A DNA stretch of 64,000 nucleotides from JALZEG01 sp035942255 (GCA_035942255.1 DASZDG010000015.1:1-64000); one strand, 5' to 3'; shown: positions 14,285-23,776, numbered from the stretch's first letter. The notes: generated by a model from the sequence alone, not told the origin. Translations and numbers: made by a program.

Positions 14285-17284
14285 CTACCGCTGGGCCCCC
14301 AGCAGCTTGCGGCGCGTCTTCTTACCGTTCGCGGGCGCGTCGTCGTCTTCGGCAGAGGCGAGGTCGACCTCGGGAGCTGCCTCTGCGTCGGACTCGAGGA
14401 AGCTGCGCAGCGTGCTGACCGCCGACGAGAACTCCGACACGCGGGAGCCGATGTCGCCGACCGCGCTGTGGGCGTGCTCGACCATGTCCTTCGCGCGGTC
14501 CCGTGCGTCCGCGACGAGCCGGTCCGCCTCGGCCTGAGCCGACGCCCGCAGGGCCTCCGCCTCTCGCCGCGCCGCTTGGACCGCCGCCTTCGACTCGTAC
14601 TCCGCCGACTCTCGCATCTGCGCCGCCAGCTCGCGGGCCGACTCCTGCAGCGTCTCGGCCTCGGTCGTCGCGGCCTTCAGCAGCTCCGCCACGTCGTGCT
14701 CGACCTTGCCGCGGATCTCGGCGGCCTCGCGCTCCGCGAGCTCCCGCGCCTGGCTCCGCTTGCTCTCGGCCTTCGAGAGCATCGCCGTGACCTCGCCCTC
14801 GGCCCGGGCGATCGTCCCCGCCGCGGAGCGCTCCGCCTCGAGGAGCATCTCGCCGGCACGATTCCGCTCGGCGGAGGCATCGGCGGCCGCGACCCGCCGG
14901 ATCTCGTCGGCCTCCTCCACGGCCTGCTGCCGGGCCGCCGCGGCCTCGGCAGCGGACTGGCGCCGGAGCGCGGTGGCCTCCTTCTGCGTGAGCTCGTACA
15001 GGGCCTGGGCCCGGTGCTTGAGCTCGTCCGCCTCCTTCTCCCGCGCGGCCCGCAGCTTTGCGATCTCGTCCTCGGCGCGGGCCTTCAGCGCCGCGGCCTC
15101 CTCGCGTGCGGCCGCTCGCACAACCGCGGCCTCCTCGGACGCCTCGTCGCGGAGCTTCGCGGCCTCGGCCTCGGCCTTCGTCCGGGTCTCCGCCGCCTCG
15201 CGCCCGGCGCGGCTCTTGAGCTCCTCGGCGCGCTGCTCGCTGCGGCTGCGGCTCTCTGCGACCTCCTTCTCGGCCGTGAGCCGCATCTCCGCGGCCGCCG
15301 CGTCGGCGCGCTTGCGGATGTCCACGGCCTCGGTGATAGCGCGGGCCCTGATGTCCGTCGCCTCTTCCTCGGCACGGGCCCGCAGGGCCTGGGCGTGCTC
15401 CTCCGCCCCCGCCTTCGTCTCGTCGGCGGTGCGCCGCGCCGTCGCCAGCTCGTCCGCCGCCGACGCGCGGGCCTCGTCGAGCTCGCGTGCCGCCGCCTCG
15501 CGGGCGGTCGCGAGCTCGGCGGCGGCGGAGGCGCGGGCTTCGGCCCGGACCGACGCGGCTGCCGCGGTGGCGTCCTCCAGCATCTTCGACGCGGTCGCCT
15601 CGGCGTCGGCGGTCATCGTCGCGGCCGCGGACGCTGCCTCCTCGCGGAGCTGTGCGGCTGCGGCTGCCGCCTCTTCGATCGCCCTGGAAGCGGCCGTGGA
15701 TGCGTCGTCACGCAGCTGTGCGGCTGCGGCTGCGGCGTCCTCGCGCACCTTGGTCGCCGCCGACGTCGCCTCCTCGGTCATGCGGGCCGCGGCGGCCGTC
15801 GCCTCCTGGATCGCCCTCGAGGCGGCCTCGGCCGCGTCGGTGCGCGCCTTCCCCACCTCGGCGTCGGCGGCCTCCTTCAGCTCGGTAGCCGCGGCCGCCG
15901 CCTCTCGCAGCTGCGCCGCCGCGGCCGCCTCGGCCTCGGACGCCAGCTTCTGGGCGAGCTCGCGCGCGGCCTCCGCGGCCTCGTTCGCCTGCGCGGCCTC
16001 GCGGCGCGCCGACCCGAGCATCTCGCCGATCTCGGCCTCGGCCCGGGCACGCAGCTCGCGCGTCTCGTTCTCGGCTCGTTTGCGCAGCTCGTCCGCCTGG
16101 GACTCCGCCCGCGCCAGCGCGGCCTCGGCCTCGGCGCGGTGGGCGGCTGCCTCCTTCTTCGCGTCGTTGCGGAGGTCCGCGGCTTCCCGGCCGGCCTGCG
16201 TGCGGACCTCGGCCGCCTTCTGGTCGGCGTGGAGCCGGACCTCCGCGGCCTCTTCCTCCGCGCGGGCGCGCAGCTCGGAAGCGCGGGTGCGCGCGGCCTC
16301 GGCGTCGGCGTCCGCGGCGGCGATCAGCCTGTTCGCCCGCTGCTCGGCCGCCGACGTGACCTCCGCGGCGGAGCTCTCGGCCGACGTGAGCAGCAGCGCC
16401 GCGGCCTCCCGGGCCGCGGCGACGAGGTTCTCGGCCTCGGCGCGGGCGGCGGCCTGGACGGCCTCGACGTCCTTGCGGGCGGCGGTGCGCATCTTCTCGA
16501 GGTCCGAATCGACGCGGCGGCGCAGACCCATCGCGTCTACGTCGGCGGCCTTGCGCAGCTCCGCGGCCTCGGACTCGGCGGCCGCTCGGAGCTCGGCCGC
16601 CTCGTGGCGGGCCGCGGCACGGATCTTCGCGGCCTCGCGCTCGGCCCGGGCGCGGGCCTCGGCGGTGACCGGATCCAGCCCCGACGTCGCACCCGAGGCG
16701 GGGCGCGTCGCGCCGGGCTGGGGCGTCGCCTCGCGCCGGGGGGCCTCTGCCTGCGCCGGCGGGGTCCGGCCCGTGGTGGTCTGCTGCGCCGGGCGGACGG
16801 CCTGCTGCGGCTTCACCGCGGCCGGCCTCGCCTCGCGAGCGGGGGTCTCGGCCGCTCCGGTGCGGGATGCGGAGGCCCGCTCGCCGGTCTGTGCCGGCGG
16901 CGACGAGGTCTTGACCGAAGCCGTTCTCGTCCGGGTCTCCGGAGTCGCGGTGCGCACGGGGGCCGCGGCGCGGGCCGCGGGCTTCGTCGCCGCCTTCGCC
17001 TCGGCCTGCGGCCTCGCCTGCGTCTCCTGCTTGGGCTGCGGCTTCGGATCGGCCTTGGCCGCCGGGCGCATGGCCTGCTCGACGATCGACTCCTCGGCGG
17101 CCCCGCCGATCTCCGACAGCGCGGTCGCGACCTTCTTCCGGGCGAGCTCGAAAGCCTGGTCGACCTCGGCCCTCAGGTCCTGGAGCTCACCCCCGACCCC
17201 CTCGGTCAGCGTGTGCCCGCGGGGGCAGCGATCGGCGTCGGCGGCAACCTCGGCCCCGCAACGGGGGCAAGTACGCGTGCTCAT
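14285..17284 (-). CDS. Large zinc-ribbon plus Ala-rich coiled-coil protein
   Basis: A 999-residue protein with an unusual build. Residues 6-24 form a zinc-ribbon-like knuckle (C6, C9, C20, H24; TCPRCGAEV and CPRGHTL). About residues 25-75 are a short helical DivIVA-like stretch (LQDLRAEVDQAFELARKKV). About 75-205 are a Pro/Ala/Thr-rich disordered region. About 210-930 are an almost unbroken coiled coil of Ala/Glu/Arg-rich repeats of the form AExxAAELRxxAE. The tail is acidic, then basic (KKTRRKLL). The nearest known analogues are actinobacterial cytoskeletal coiled-coil proteins such as Scy, FilP and Wag31/DivIVA, so a polar or septal scaffold role is inferred. It sits between rarA and the alaS operon. 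Confidence 0.8.
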   Translation of the reverse strand: MSTRTCPRCGAEVAADADRCPRGHTLTEGVGGELQDLRAEVDQAFELARKKVATALSEIGGAAEESIVEQAMRPAAKADPKPQPKQETQARPQAEAKAATKPAARAAAPVRTATPETRTRTASVKTSSPPAQTGERASASRTGAAETPAREARPAAVKPQQAVRPAQQTTTGRTPPAQAEAPRREATPQPGATRPASGATSGLDPVTAEARARAEREAAKIRAAARHEAAELRAAAESEAAELRKAADVDAMGLRRRVDSDLEKMRTAARKDVEAVQAAARAEAENLVAAAREAAALLLTSAESSAAEVTSAAEQRANRLIAAADADAEAARTRASELRARAEEEAAEVRLHADQKAAEVRTQAGREAADLRNDAKKEAAAHRAEAEAALARAESQADELRKRAENETRELRARAEAEIGEMLGSARREAAQANEAAEAARELAQKLASEAEAAAAAQLREAAAAATELKEAADAEVGKARTDAAEAASRAIQEATAAAARMTEEATSAATKVREDAAAAAAQLRDDASTAASRAIEEAAAAAAQLREEAASAAATMTADAEATASKMLEDATAAAASVRAEARASAAAELATAREAAARELDEARASAADELATARRTADETKAGAEEHAQALRARAEEEATDIRARAITEAVDIRKRADAAAAEMRLTAEKEVAESRSRSEQRAEELKSRAGREAAETRTKAEAEAAKLRDEASEEAAVVRAAAREEAAALKARAEDEIAKLRAAREKEADELKHRAQALYELTQKEATALRRQSAAEAAAARQQAVEEADEIRRVAAADASAERNRAGEMLLEAERSAAGTIARAEGEVTAMLSKAESKRSQARELAEREAAEIRGKVEHDVAELLKAATTEAETLQESARELAAQMRESAEYESKAAVQAARREAEALRASAQAEADRLVADARDRAKDMVEHAHSAVGDIGSRVSEFSSAVSTLRSFLESDAEAAPEVDLASAEDDDAPANGKKTRRKLLGAQR

Positions 17285-17372
17285 GAGGACCTCTTCCGGG
17301 CATCTAGGAAGTGCGTCTTGTGGATCCGGGTCTCGGCACCGTCTCCCCTTAGCCGAATGATAAGGAGCCGGG

Positions 17373-18665
17373 TCAGCCTTTATCTGGTTTTCGAGCGAGC
17401 TCCTCCTCGGCCCCCCGGATCGGCTCGAAATAGCGGCGGTCCCTCAGCGCGTCCGGCAGGTAGTCCTGCTCGACGTACCCGCCGTGGTCGTGGGGGTAGA
17501 GGTAGCCCTTGCCGGCCCCGGTGGAGCGCGAGGCGGGCGAATGGCTGTCCCGCAGGTGCGCCGGGACGGGGAGCGGCCCCGCCTTCAGGTCCTCCTCGGC
17601 ACGCCAGAGCGCCAGCGCGCTCGCGTTGGACTTCGGCGCGAGCGCGAGGTAGACGGCCGACTGCGCCATGTTGAGCTTCGCCTCCGGGAGCCCGACGAAC
17701 TCGAGCGCGCGGTGGGCCGCGATCGCGACCTCGAGCGCGGTGGGGTCGGCGTTGCCGACGTCCTCGCTCGCGAAGATCACCATGCGCCGGCACACGAAGC
17801 GCGGGTCCTCACCCGCGTCGAGCATCCGCACCATCCAGTAGACCGCCGCGTCGGGGTCGGACCCGCGCATCGACTTTATGAACGCGGAGATCACGTCGTA
17901 GTGCCAGTCCCCCGCCTTGTCGTACGGCAGCGCGCGTCGCTGCAGGGCCTCCTCCGCCGCGCCGAGGTCCAGGCGATCGCCGGTCGACGTCGCTATGGAC
18001 GCGGCGGCCTCGAGCGCGTTGAGGGCCGCGCGCGCGTCGCCTCCCGCCCCGGCCGCGATGTGCGCGACGGCCTCGTCGTCTATCTCGATCGGCAGCCCGC
18101 CGATGCCGCGCTCTGTGTCGCCGATCGCGCGGCGCAGCACCTCGGCGAGGTCGTCCGCGGTCAGCGCCTCGAGCCGGAACAGCAGGCTGCGCGACATCAG
18201 CGGCGTGTTCACCTCGAACGAGGGGTTCTCGGTCGTGGCTCCGACGAGCACGATCCATCCGTTCTCGACCGCGGGGAGCAACGCGTCCTGCTGCGCCTTG
18301 TTGAAGCGATGGATCTCGTCGAGGAACAGCACGGTGCGGTGTCCCTGCTGCGCGAGGCGGTCGCGTGCGGCCTCGATCGCCTTGCGCACGTCGGCGACAC
18401 CCGAGGTCACCGCCGACATCGGCTCGAAATGCGCGCTGCTCGTCCCCGCGATCACGTGCGCGAGCGTGGTCTTGCCGGTCCCGGCCGGCCCCCATAGCAC
18501 GATCGAGGACAGATCGCCGGACTCCACCAGCGCGCGCAGCGCCTTGCCGGGGCCGAGGAGATGACGCTGGCCGACGATCTCGTCGAGCGAGCGCGGCCGC
18601 ATCCGCGCAGCGAGCGGCGCGTACTCGGCGAACCGCTCCTCCAGCGCGTTGTCGAACAGGTCCAT
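17373..18665 (-). CDS. rarA: Replication-associated recombination AAA+ ATPase RarA (MgsA)
   Basis: Clamp-loader-like AAA+ ATPase acting at stalled replication forks. It has 430 residues. MRPRSLDEIVGQRHLLGPG starts the conserved core, and Walker A is LWGPAGTGKTT. Walker B is VLFLDEIHRFNKAQQDALLP, and ATTENPSFEVN is the sensor 1 region. The C-terminal part has the RarA signature DWHYDVISAFIKSMRGSDPDAA and AGKGYLYPHD. The ATG overlaps the aspS stop by one base (TGATG), linking it to aspS. Confidence 0.95.
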   Translation of the reverse strand: MDLFDNALEERFAEYAPLAARMRPRSLDEIVGQRHLLGPGKALRALVESGDLSSIVLWGPAGTGKTTLAHVIAGTSSAHFEPMSAVTSGVADVRKAIEAARDRLAQQGHRTVLFLDEIHRFNKAQQDALLPAVENGWIVLVGATTENPSFEVNTPLMSRSLLFRLEALTADDLAEVLRRAIGDTERGIGGLPIEIDDEAVAHIAAGAGGDARAALNALEAAASIATSTGDRLDLGAAEEALQRRALPYDKAGDWHYDVISAFIKSMRGSDPDAAVYWMVRMLDAGEDPRFVCRRMVIFASEDVGNADPTALEVAIAAHRALEFVGLPEAKLNMAQSAVYLALAPKSNASALALWRAEEDLKAGPLPVPAHLRDSHSPASRSTGAGKGYLYPHDHGGYVEQDYLPDALRDRRYFEPIRGAEEELARKPDKG

Positions 18666-20506
18666 CAGGGAGTGGGCGGCGGCGCGTCTTGTCCTGGACC
18701 GCTCGCCGAGGCGACCGGTGCCGTGCTCTTGAGGTGGAGGACCTTCAGCTGTGCGTCGTCCACCGTCGAGGGCGCATCGGTCAGCGGGTCGTATGCCGTC
18801 TGCGTCTTCGGGAACGCGATGACCTCGCGGATGTTCGTCTCGCCCGCGGCCAGAGCGACGATCCGGTCGATCCCGGGCGCGATGCCCCCGTGCGGCGGAG
18901 GACCGTACCGGAACGCGCGCAGCAGGAAGCCGAACTTCTCCTCCGCGACCTCCGGCGAGATCCCGAGGGCCTGGAACATCCGCTGCTGCAGCTCCGCGTC
19001 GTGGATACGGATGCTCCCGCTCGCGAGCTCCCAGCCGTTCAGCGTGATGTCGTACGACTTCGAGATCACGCGGCCCGGGTCGCTCTCGAGGTACTGCATG
19101 GTCTCCTCGACGACGCCGGTGAACGGGTGGTGGATCGGCTCCCACCGGTCCTCCTCCTCGTTGCGCTCGAACCACGGGAAGTCCGTGATCCACGCGAACC
19201 TCCACGCGGCGGGGTCGTCCCGGTCGCGCTCGGGGACGAACCCGAAGCGCGCGGCGAGCCGGTTCCGCAACGCGCCGAGCACCTTGTAGACCACCGAGAT
19301 CCGCTTGTCCGCGACGATCAGGATGAGGTCGCCCTCGCCCGCTCCGGTCGCCTTCAACAGGCCCTGCCGCTCGTCGTCGCTGAAGAACTTGTCGATCGGG
19401 GACTTGAACGCGACGTTCCCGTCGTTCGCACCCGTGACCCCGATCCACACGAGGCCCCCGGCCCCCAGCGACTTCGCCTCCTCGACGATCGCGTCGAGCT
19501 CCTTGCGGGCGAGGTCGCCCTTGCCCGCGACCGCGATCGCCTTGACGGCTCCCCCGCCGCCGAGCACCGACTGGAACACCTTGACCTCGGTGGAGGCGAA
19601 GACGTCGCCCAGGTCCGCGAGCTCCATGCCGAAGCGCAGGTCGGGCTTGTCGACGCCGAACCGCTCCATCGACTCCTGATAGCTGAGGCGGGCGAACGGC
19701 TCGAGCTCGACACCCAGCGCCTCGCGCCACACGAACTTGAACATCCGCTCGGTGGAGTCGAGCACGTCCTCGACGTCCACGAACGACATCTCGACGTCGA
19801 GCTGCGTGAAGTCCGGCTGCCGGTCGGCACGGAGGTCCTCGTCGCGGAAGCACCGGACGATCTGGTAATAGCGGTCGAGCCCGGACACCATGAACAGCTG
19901 CTTGAAGAGCTGCGGGGACTGCGGGAGCGCGTAGAACTTCCCGGGGTGCACGCGCGACGGCACGAGGTAGTCGCGTGCTCCCTCGGGCGTCGCCCGCGTG
20001 AGCATCGGCGTCTCGATCTCGAGGAAGCCCTCGGAGTCGTAGAAGCGGCGGATCGCCGACACGATCGCGTGGCGCAGCTCGAGGTTCTCCTTCATGCGCT
20101 CGCGCCGGAGGTCGAGGAACCGGTAGCGCAGCCGGAGCGTCTCGTCGACCTCCTGGTGGTCGTCGACCTGGAACGGCGGCGTGTCGGCGACGGACAGCAC
20201 CTCGAGCTCCGTGACGGAGATCTCGATCTCGCCGGTGCCGAGCTTCGGGTTGACCGTCCCCTCCTTGCGCGGAACGACCTGCCCGGACACGCGCACGCAG
20301 TACTCGTTGCGGAGCGACTGGGCGGTCTCGTGCGACGACGCCGAGACCGCGGGGTTGAACACGACCTGCACGAGGCCGCTGCGGTCCCGCAGGTCGATGA
20401 ACGTCACGCCCCCGTGGTCGCGGCGGCTGTGGACCCAGCCGCACAACGCGACGGTGGACCCCTCGTCCACCGCCCTCAGCTCGCCGCAGGTGTGGGACCT
20501 AAGCAT
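18665..20506 (-). CDS. aspS: Aspartyl-tRNA synthetase (bacterial type)
   Basis: Charges tRNA-Asp. The 613-residue protein has the N-terminal OB-fold anticodon domain (VALCGWVHSRRDHGGVTFIDLRD), class II catalytic motifs (RCFRDEDLRADRQPDFTQLD; GGIAPGIDRIVAL) and the large GAD insertion typical of bacterial enzymes. I cannot decide from sequence alone whether it is discriminating or also charges tRNA-Asn. Its start overlaps the hisS stop by eight bases; hisS-aspS pairs are common in actinobacteria. Confidence 0.96.
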   Translation of the reverse strand: MLRSHTCGELRAVDEGSTVALCGWVHSRRDHGGVTFIDLRDRSGLVQVVFNPAVSASSHETAQSLRNEYCVRVSGQVVPRKEGTVNPKLGTGEIEISVTELEVLSVADTPPFQVDDHQEVDETLRLRYRFLDLRRERMKENLELRHAIVSAIRRFYDSEGFLEIETPMLTRATPEGARDYLVPSRVHPGKFYALPQSPQLFKQLFMVSGLDRYYQIVRCFRDEDLRADRQPDFTQLDVEMSFVDVEDVLDSTERMFKFVWREALGVELEPFARLSYQESMERFGVDKPDLRFGMELADLGDVFASTEVKVFQSVLGGGGAVKAIAVAGKGDLARKELDAIVEEAKSLGAGGLVWIGVTGANDGNVAFKSPIDKFFSDDERQGLLKATGAGEGDLILIVADKRISVVYKVLGALRNRLAARFGFVPERDRDDPAAWRFAWITDFPWFERNEEEDRWEPIHHPFTGVVEETMQYLESDPGRVISKSYDITLNGWELASGSIRIHDAELQQRMFQALGISPEVAEEKFGFLLRAFRYGPPPHGGIAPGIDRIVALAAGETNIREVIAFPKTQTAYDPLTDAPSTVDDAQLKVLHLKSTAPVASASGPGQDAPPPTP

Positions 20507-21764
20507 GTGGCGTGACTCTCCTCTCGACCTCGTCCAGGGGGACCTGCTCCTGCTCGCCGGTGGAGAGGTCCCTCAACGTCGCGGCCCCCGCAGCGAGCTC
20601 GTCCGCTCCGAGGATCACGGCCCAGCGCGCGCCCGACCGTGCCGCGTCCTTCATCTGTCCCTTCATGCTCCGCCCCGCAAGGTCGAGGTCCGCCCCGGCC
20701 CCCGCGGCGCGCAGCCGTGTCGCCAGTGCGAACGCCGCGCCGCGCGCGTCCGGCGTCGCGGTGACCACGTACGCGTCGACCCTCGATCCGCGTTCGGAGA
20801 ACGCGTCGCCGGCGAGCAGCACGCGGTCGAGCCCGAGCGCGAAGCCGATCCCCGGCAGGGGGTCGCCCCCGAGCGACTCCGCGAGGCCGTCGTAGCGCCC
20901 GCCGCCGCCGACGGCGCTCTGGGAGCCGAGGTTCCCGGCCACGAACTCGAACGCCGTGCGCGTGTAGTAGTCGAGCCCCCGCACGAGCCGCGGCTCTAGC
21001 TCGTACTCCACGGCGACACCGCCGAGCAGCGAAGTGACTTCCCCGAAGTGCGCGGCGCAGCCCTCGCACAAGTGGTCGGTGATCAGCGGCGCGTCCCGCA
21101 TGACCTCGATCGTCGGCTCCTCCTTGGAGTCGAAGGTCCGCAACGGGTTCGTCTCGACACGCTCGCGGTCCACCGGGGCCAGCTCGTCGAGCCGGTCGCG
21201 CAGCCAGTCCGCCAGCAGCTTCACGTAGCCCCCGCGGCAGGACTCCGACGGGTGCCCGATCGAGTTCAGCAGGAGCACCGGCCGGACGCCCATCGCCTTC
21301 AGGTAGCGGGCCCCGACCTCGATCACCTCCGCGTCCACGGCGGGCTCATCGGTGCCGATGGCCTCGATCCCGACCTGGAAGAACTGACGGAAGCGGCCCT
21401 TCTGGGGGCGCTCCTGGCGGAACATGAAGCTCCCGTAGGCGAGCTTGACCGGTAGCGGCCCCTTGTCGAGCCGGTGCTCCAGCACCGCCCGCATCACCGG
21501 CGCCGTCCCCTCGGGGCGCAGCGTCAGCGAGCGGTCGCCCTTGTCGAGGAACGTGTACATCTGCTTGTTGACGACCTCGCTGGTCGCCCCCACGCCCCGC
21601 TCGAAGACCTCGGTGTGCTCGAAAGCGGGCGTCTCGACCGGCGCGTACCCGGCGCGGGCGAACGTGTCTAGCGCCAGACGCGTCCCCTCCAGCCACCTCC
21701 ACGAGTCGGGAGGAAGCAGGTCGTACGTCCCCTTGGGGGCCGCGAAGAGGTTGTCTGGCGCCAT
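20499..21764 (-). CDS. hisS: Histidyl-tRNA synthetase
   Basis: Charges tRNA-His. The length is 421 residues. The N-terminal AAPKGTYDLLPPDS, motif 2 around SFMFRQERPQKGRFRQFFQ, the HisA signature LVRGLDYYTRTAFEF, and GGGGRYDGLAESLGG with GIGFALGLDRVLL are all visible. A C-terminal anticodon-binding domain follows. The gene heads the long minus-strand run hisS-aspS-rarA, and its upstream region holds a long dyad at 21822-21863. Confidence 0.96.
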   Translation of the reverse strand: MAPDNLFAAPKGTYDLLPPDSWRWLEGTRLALDTFARAGYAPVETPAFEHTEVFERGVGATSEVVNKQMYTFLDKGDRSLTLRPEGTAPVMRAVLEHRLDKGPLPVKLAYGSFMFRQERPQKGRFRQFFQVGIEAIGTDEPAVDAEVIEVGARYLKAMGVRPVLLLNSIGHPSESCRGGYVKLLADWLRDRLDELAPVDRERVETNPLRTFDSKEEPTIEVMRDAPLITDHLCEGCAAHFGEVTSLLGGVAVEYELEPRLVRGLDYYTRTAFEFVAGNLGSQSAVGGGGRYDGLAESLGGDPLPGIGFALGLDRVLLAGDAFSERGSRVDAYVVTATPDARGAAFALATRLRAAGAGADLDLAGRSMKGQMKDAARSGARWAVILGADELAAGAATLRDLSTGEQEQVPLDEVERRVTPHA

Positions 21765-21821
21765 CTAGCCATCCTACGGGGGCGGCTGGAAGCGGCCGGC
21801 TGGCGAGGGTGCCCGCGCGGC

Positions 21822-21863
21822 CCGTGTGTTTTTTTCAGAATCCGTTCTGAAGAAATCACACGG
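21822..21863. repeat. 42-base intergenic dyad, copy 1 of a dispersed repeat
   Basis: Arms of 19 bases, matching at 17 positions, flank a four-base TCCG centre. The core is TTCAGAA-N4-TTCTGAA and the outer arms are CCGTGTG and CACACGG. It lies in the 212-base gap between divergent hisS and the transketolase genes. Two related copies occur at 36958-37000 and 38224-38266. It could be a regulator binding site for the divergent promoters or a mobile or structural repeat. It lacks the GC-rich stem plus T-run layout expected of a terminator. Confidence 0.7.
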
Positions 21864-21976
21864 CGTGGCGCGGCCCCCGCCGGGCATGCCGGTCGCGAAA
21901 AATCGCGTGGTTTCATGAGGAGGAACCAGTACGAGACAACCCACGTGACGTTTCCGTGGAGAAAACGGGAGGTGCG

Positions 21977-22816
21977 ATGCCGGGCCCGCACAACGACGCC
22001 ACCGAGCTGGCCGAGATAGCCAAGAGGATCCGCCGGGACATCGTGCAAGCGACGTCGGCGGCGGCCTCGGGGCACCCTTCGACGTCGCTCTCGATGGTCG
22101 AGATCCTCACCGTCCTCTACTTCGGCGGCGTCCTGCGCCACGACCCCGCCATCCCCGACGACCCCGGCCGCGACCGGTTCGTCCTCTCGAAGGGCCACGG
22201 CGCCCCCGGGCTCTACGCCGTCCTCGCCGAGGCCGGGTACTTCCCCCGCGAGGACCTCCTGTCGCTGCGGAAGATGGGCTCGCCGCTGGAGGGGCACCCG
22301 AACATGTGCCGGCTGCCCGGCGTCGAGGCGTCGACCGGATCGCTCGGCCAGGGGTTCTCGATCGCGATCGGGCACGCGCTCGCGGGCAGGCTCGACGGGC
22401 GCGACTACCGCGTCTACGTCATGGTCGGCGACGGCGAGAGCGAGCAGGGCCAGGTCTGGGAGGCCGCGATGTACGCGGGGAACCACGGCCTCGACAACCT
22501 CACCCTGATCGTGGACCGCAACGGCTACCAGCAGACGGGGGCGGTGGCCGACGTGCAGCCGCTGGACCCGCTCGAGGACAAGCTGCGCGCGTTCGGGCTC
22601 GAGGTGACGACGATCGACGGGCACTCGCTCGACGAGGTCGCCCGGGCGTTCGAGTGGGCGCGGGGCGTCAAGGGCAAGCCGCAGGCGATCGTCGCGAACA
22701 CGATCAAGGGCAAGGGCGTCTCGCTCCTCGAGGCGAAGCAGGGCGGCTGGCACGGCAAGCCGATTCCCGCCGACGAGGAGGCCAAGGCGTTGCAAGAGAT
22801 TGGAGCGGGCTCATGA
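21977..22816 (+). CDS. Transketolase, N-terminal (thiamine diphosphate-binding) subunit
   Basis: First half of a two-gene transketolase that moves two-carbon units between sugar phosphates in the pentose phosphate pathway. It has 279 residues from the ATG at 21977, chosen for its GGGAGG site; a GTG 21 bases upstream is less likely. ASGHPSTSLSMVEILTVLYF, LSKGHGAPGLYAVLAEAGYF and the diphosphate-binding GDGESEQGQVWEA motif are visible. The next gene overlaps its stop by four bases and supplies the other half. Confidence 0.93.
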   Translation: MPGPHNDATELAEIAKRIRRDIVQATSAAASGHPSTSLSMVEILTVLYFGGVLRHDPAIPDDPGRDRFVLSKGHGAPGLYAVLAEAGYFPREDLLSLRKMGSPLEGHPNMCRLPGVEASTGSLGQGFSIAIGHALAGRLDGRDYRVYVMVGDGESEQGQVWEAAMYAGNHGLDNLTLIVDRNGYQQTGAVADVQPLDPLEDKLRAFGLEVTTIDGHSLDEVARAFEWARGVKGKPQAIVANTIKGKGVSLLEAKQGGWHGKPIPADEEAKALQEIGAGS

Positions 22817-23772
22817 GCTTCGGAATTTCCCGGGTCGACCTCCCCGAAGGCGCCCCCACCCGCGAAGCGTTCGGGCGGGCGCTGGCCGAGCTGGGCTCCG
22901 ACGAGCGGATCGTCGTCGTCGACGGCGACGTCAACAACTCGACGTTCACGATGTACTTCAAGGAGCGCTACCCGGAGCGGTTCTTCAACGCGGGGATCGC
23001 GGAGTCGAACATGATCGGGATAGCGGCCGGCCTCGCCGCGAGCGGCAAGATCCCGGTCGTCTCGTCGTTCTCGATCTTCCTGATGGCGAACGCCTTCGAC
23101 CAGATCAGGATGTCGGTCGGATTCCCTAACCAGAACGTGAAGCTGGTCGGGACGCACGCCGGCATCTCCATCGGCGAGGACGGACCCTCGCAGATGGCGA
23201 TCGAAGACGTCGCGCTCGCTTGCGCGGTGCCGGGGATGACCGTGATCGTGCCGGCCGACGGCCCGAGCACGACGGCCGCGACGAAGACGATGATCGAGAC
23301 GAAGGGCCCGATGTTCCTCCGGTGCGGCCGGCCGAAGGTCCCCGTGATCTATCGGGAAGGGGCGGAGTTCCACCTCGGGAAGGCCAACACCCTGCGCGAC
23401 GGCGACGACATCACGATCATCGCGAACGGGATCATGGTCGCGATGGCGCTGGACGCGGCCGCCGGGCTTGCCGACGAGGGGATAAACGCCCGCGTGCTCG
23501 ACATGCACACGGTCAAGCCGGTCGACCGCGCGGCGATCGAGCGCGCGGCGAACGAGACGCGCGGGATCGTGGTCGCGGAGGAGCACATCGCGCACGGGGG
23601 CCTCGGCTCGATCGTGTCGATGGTCGTCGCCGAGAGGAGCCCCGCACGCATGGCGTTCGTCGACATCGGCGACACCTACGCGACGTCGGGCAAGGCGGAT
23701 GAGCTGCTGCTCCAGTACGGCCTGACGCCCGAGGCGATCATGGACGCTGCGCGGAGGGTCACGAAGGACTGA
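22813..23772 (+). CDS. Transketolase, C-terminal (pyrimidine-binding) subunit
   Basis: Second half of the split transketolase, 319 residues. It has the pyrimidine-binding domain (RFFNAGIAESNMIGIAAGLA, THAGISIGEDGPSQMAIED) and the C-terminal transketolase domain (ARVLDMHTVKPVDRAAIERA, GIVVAEEHIAHGGLGS). It starts with ATGA overlapping the N-terminal subunit stop, consistent with equimolar expression. It ends four bases before the convergent dtd stop. The 1-deoxyxylulose-5-phosphate synthase alternative is disfavoured because that enzyme is one long chain. Confidence 0.93.
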   Translation: MSFGISRVDLPEGAPTREAFGRALAELGSDERIVVVDGDVNNSTFTMYFKERYPERFFNAGIAESNMIGIAAGLAASGKIPVVSSFSIFLMANAFDQIRMSVGFPNQNVKLVGTHAGISIGEDGPSQMAIEDVALACAVPGMTVIVPADGPSTTAATKTMIETKGPMFLRCGRPKVPVIYREGAEFHLGKANTLRDGDDITIIANGIMVAMALDAAAGLADEGINARVLDMHTVKPVDRAAIERAANETRGIVVAEEHIAHGGLGSIVSMVVAERSPARMAFVDIGDTYATSGKADELLLQYGLTPEAIMDAARRVTKD

Positions 23773-23776
23773 GGGC

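Noticed and set aside
14024..17674. A 1216-codon plus-strand frame opposite the coiled-coil gene
   Set aside because: It is the antisense of a repetitive Ala/Glu/Arg-coding region, which naturally lacks stops. The product is Leu/Gly/Arg-rich with no fold or start signal.
17373..20444. A 1023-codon minus-strand frame spanning the rarA and aspS regions
   Set aside because: Its first about 590 codons are a shifted-frame shadow of aspS (Arg/Gly/Pro-rich). Only the part from 18665 onward is the real RarA.
21836..21850. LexA (SOS) box at the TTCAGAA/TTCTGAA dyads
   Set aside because: Gram-positive LexA boxes read CGAAC-N4-GTTCG. These sites share only the spacing and part of the half-site, and extend well beyond it.
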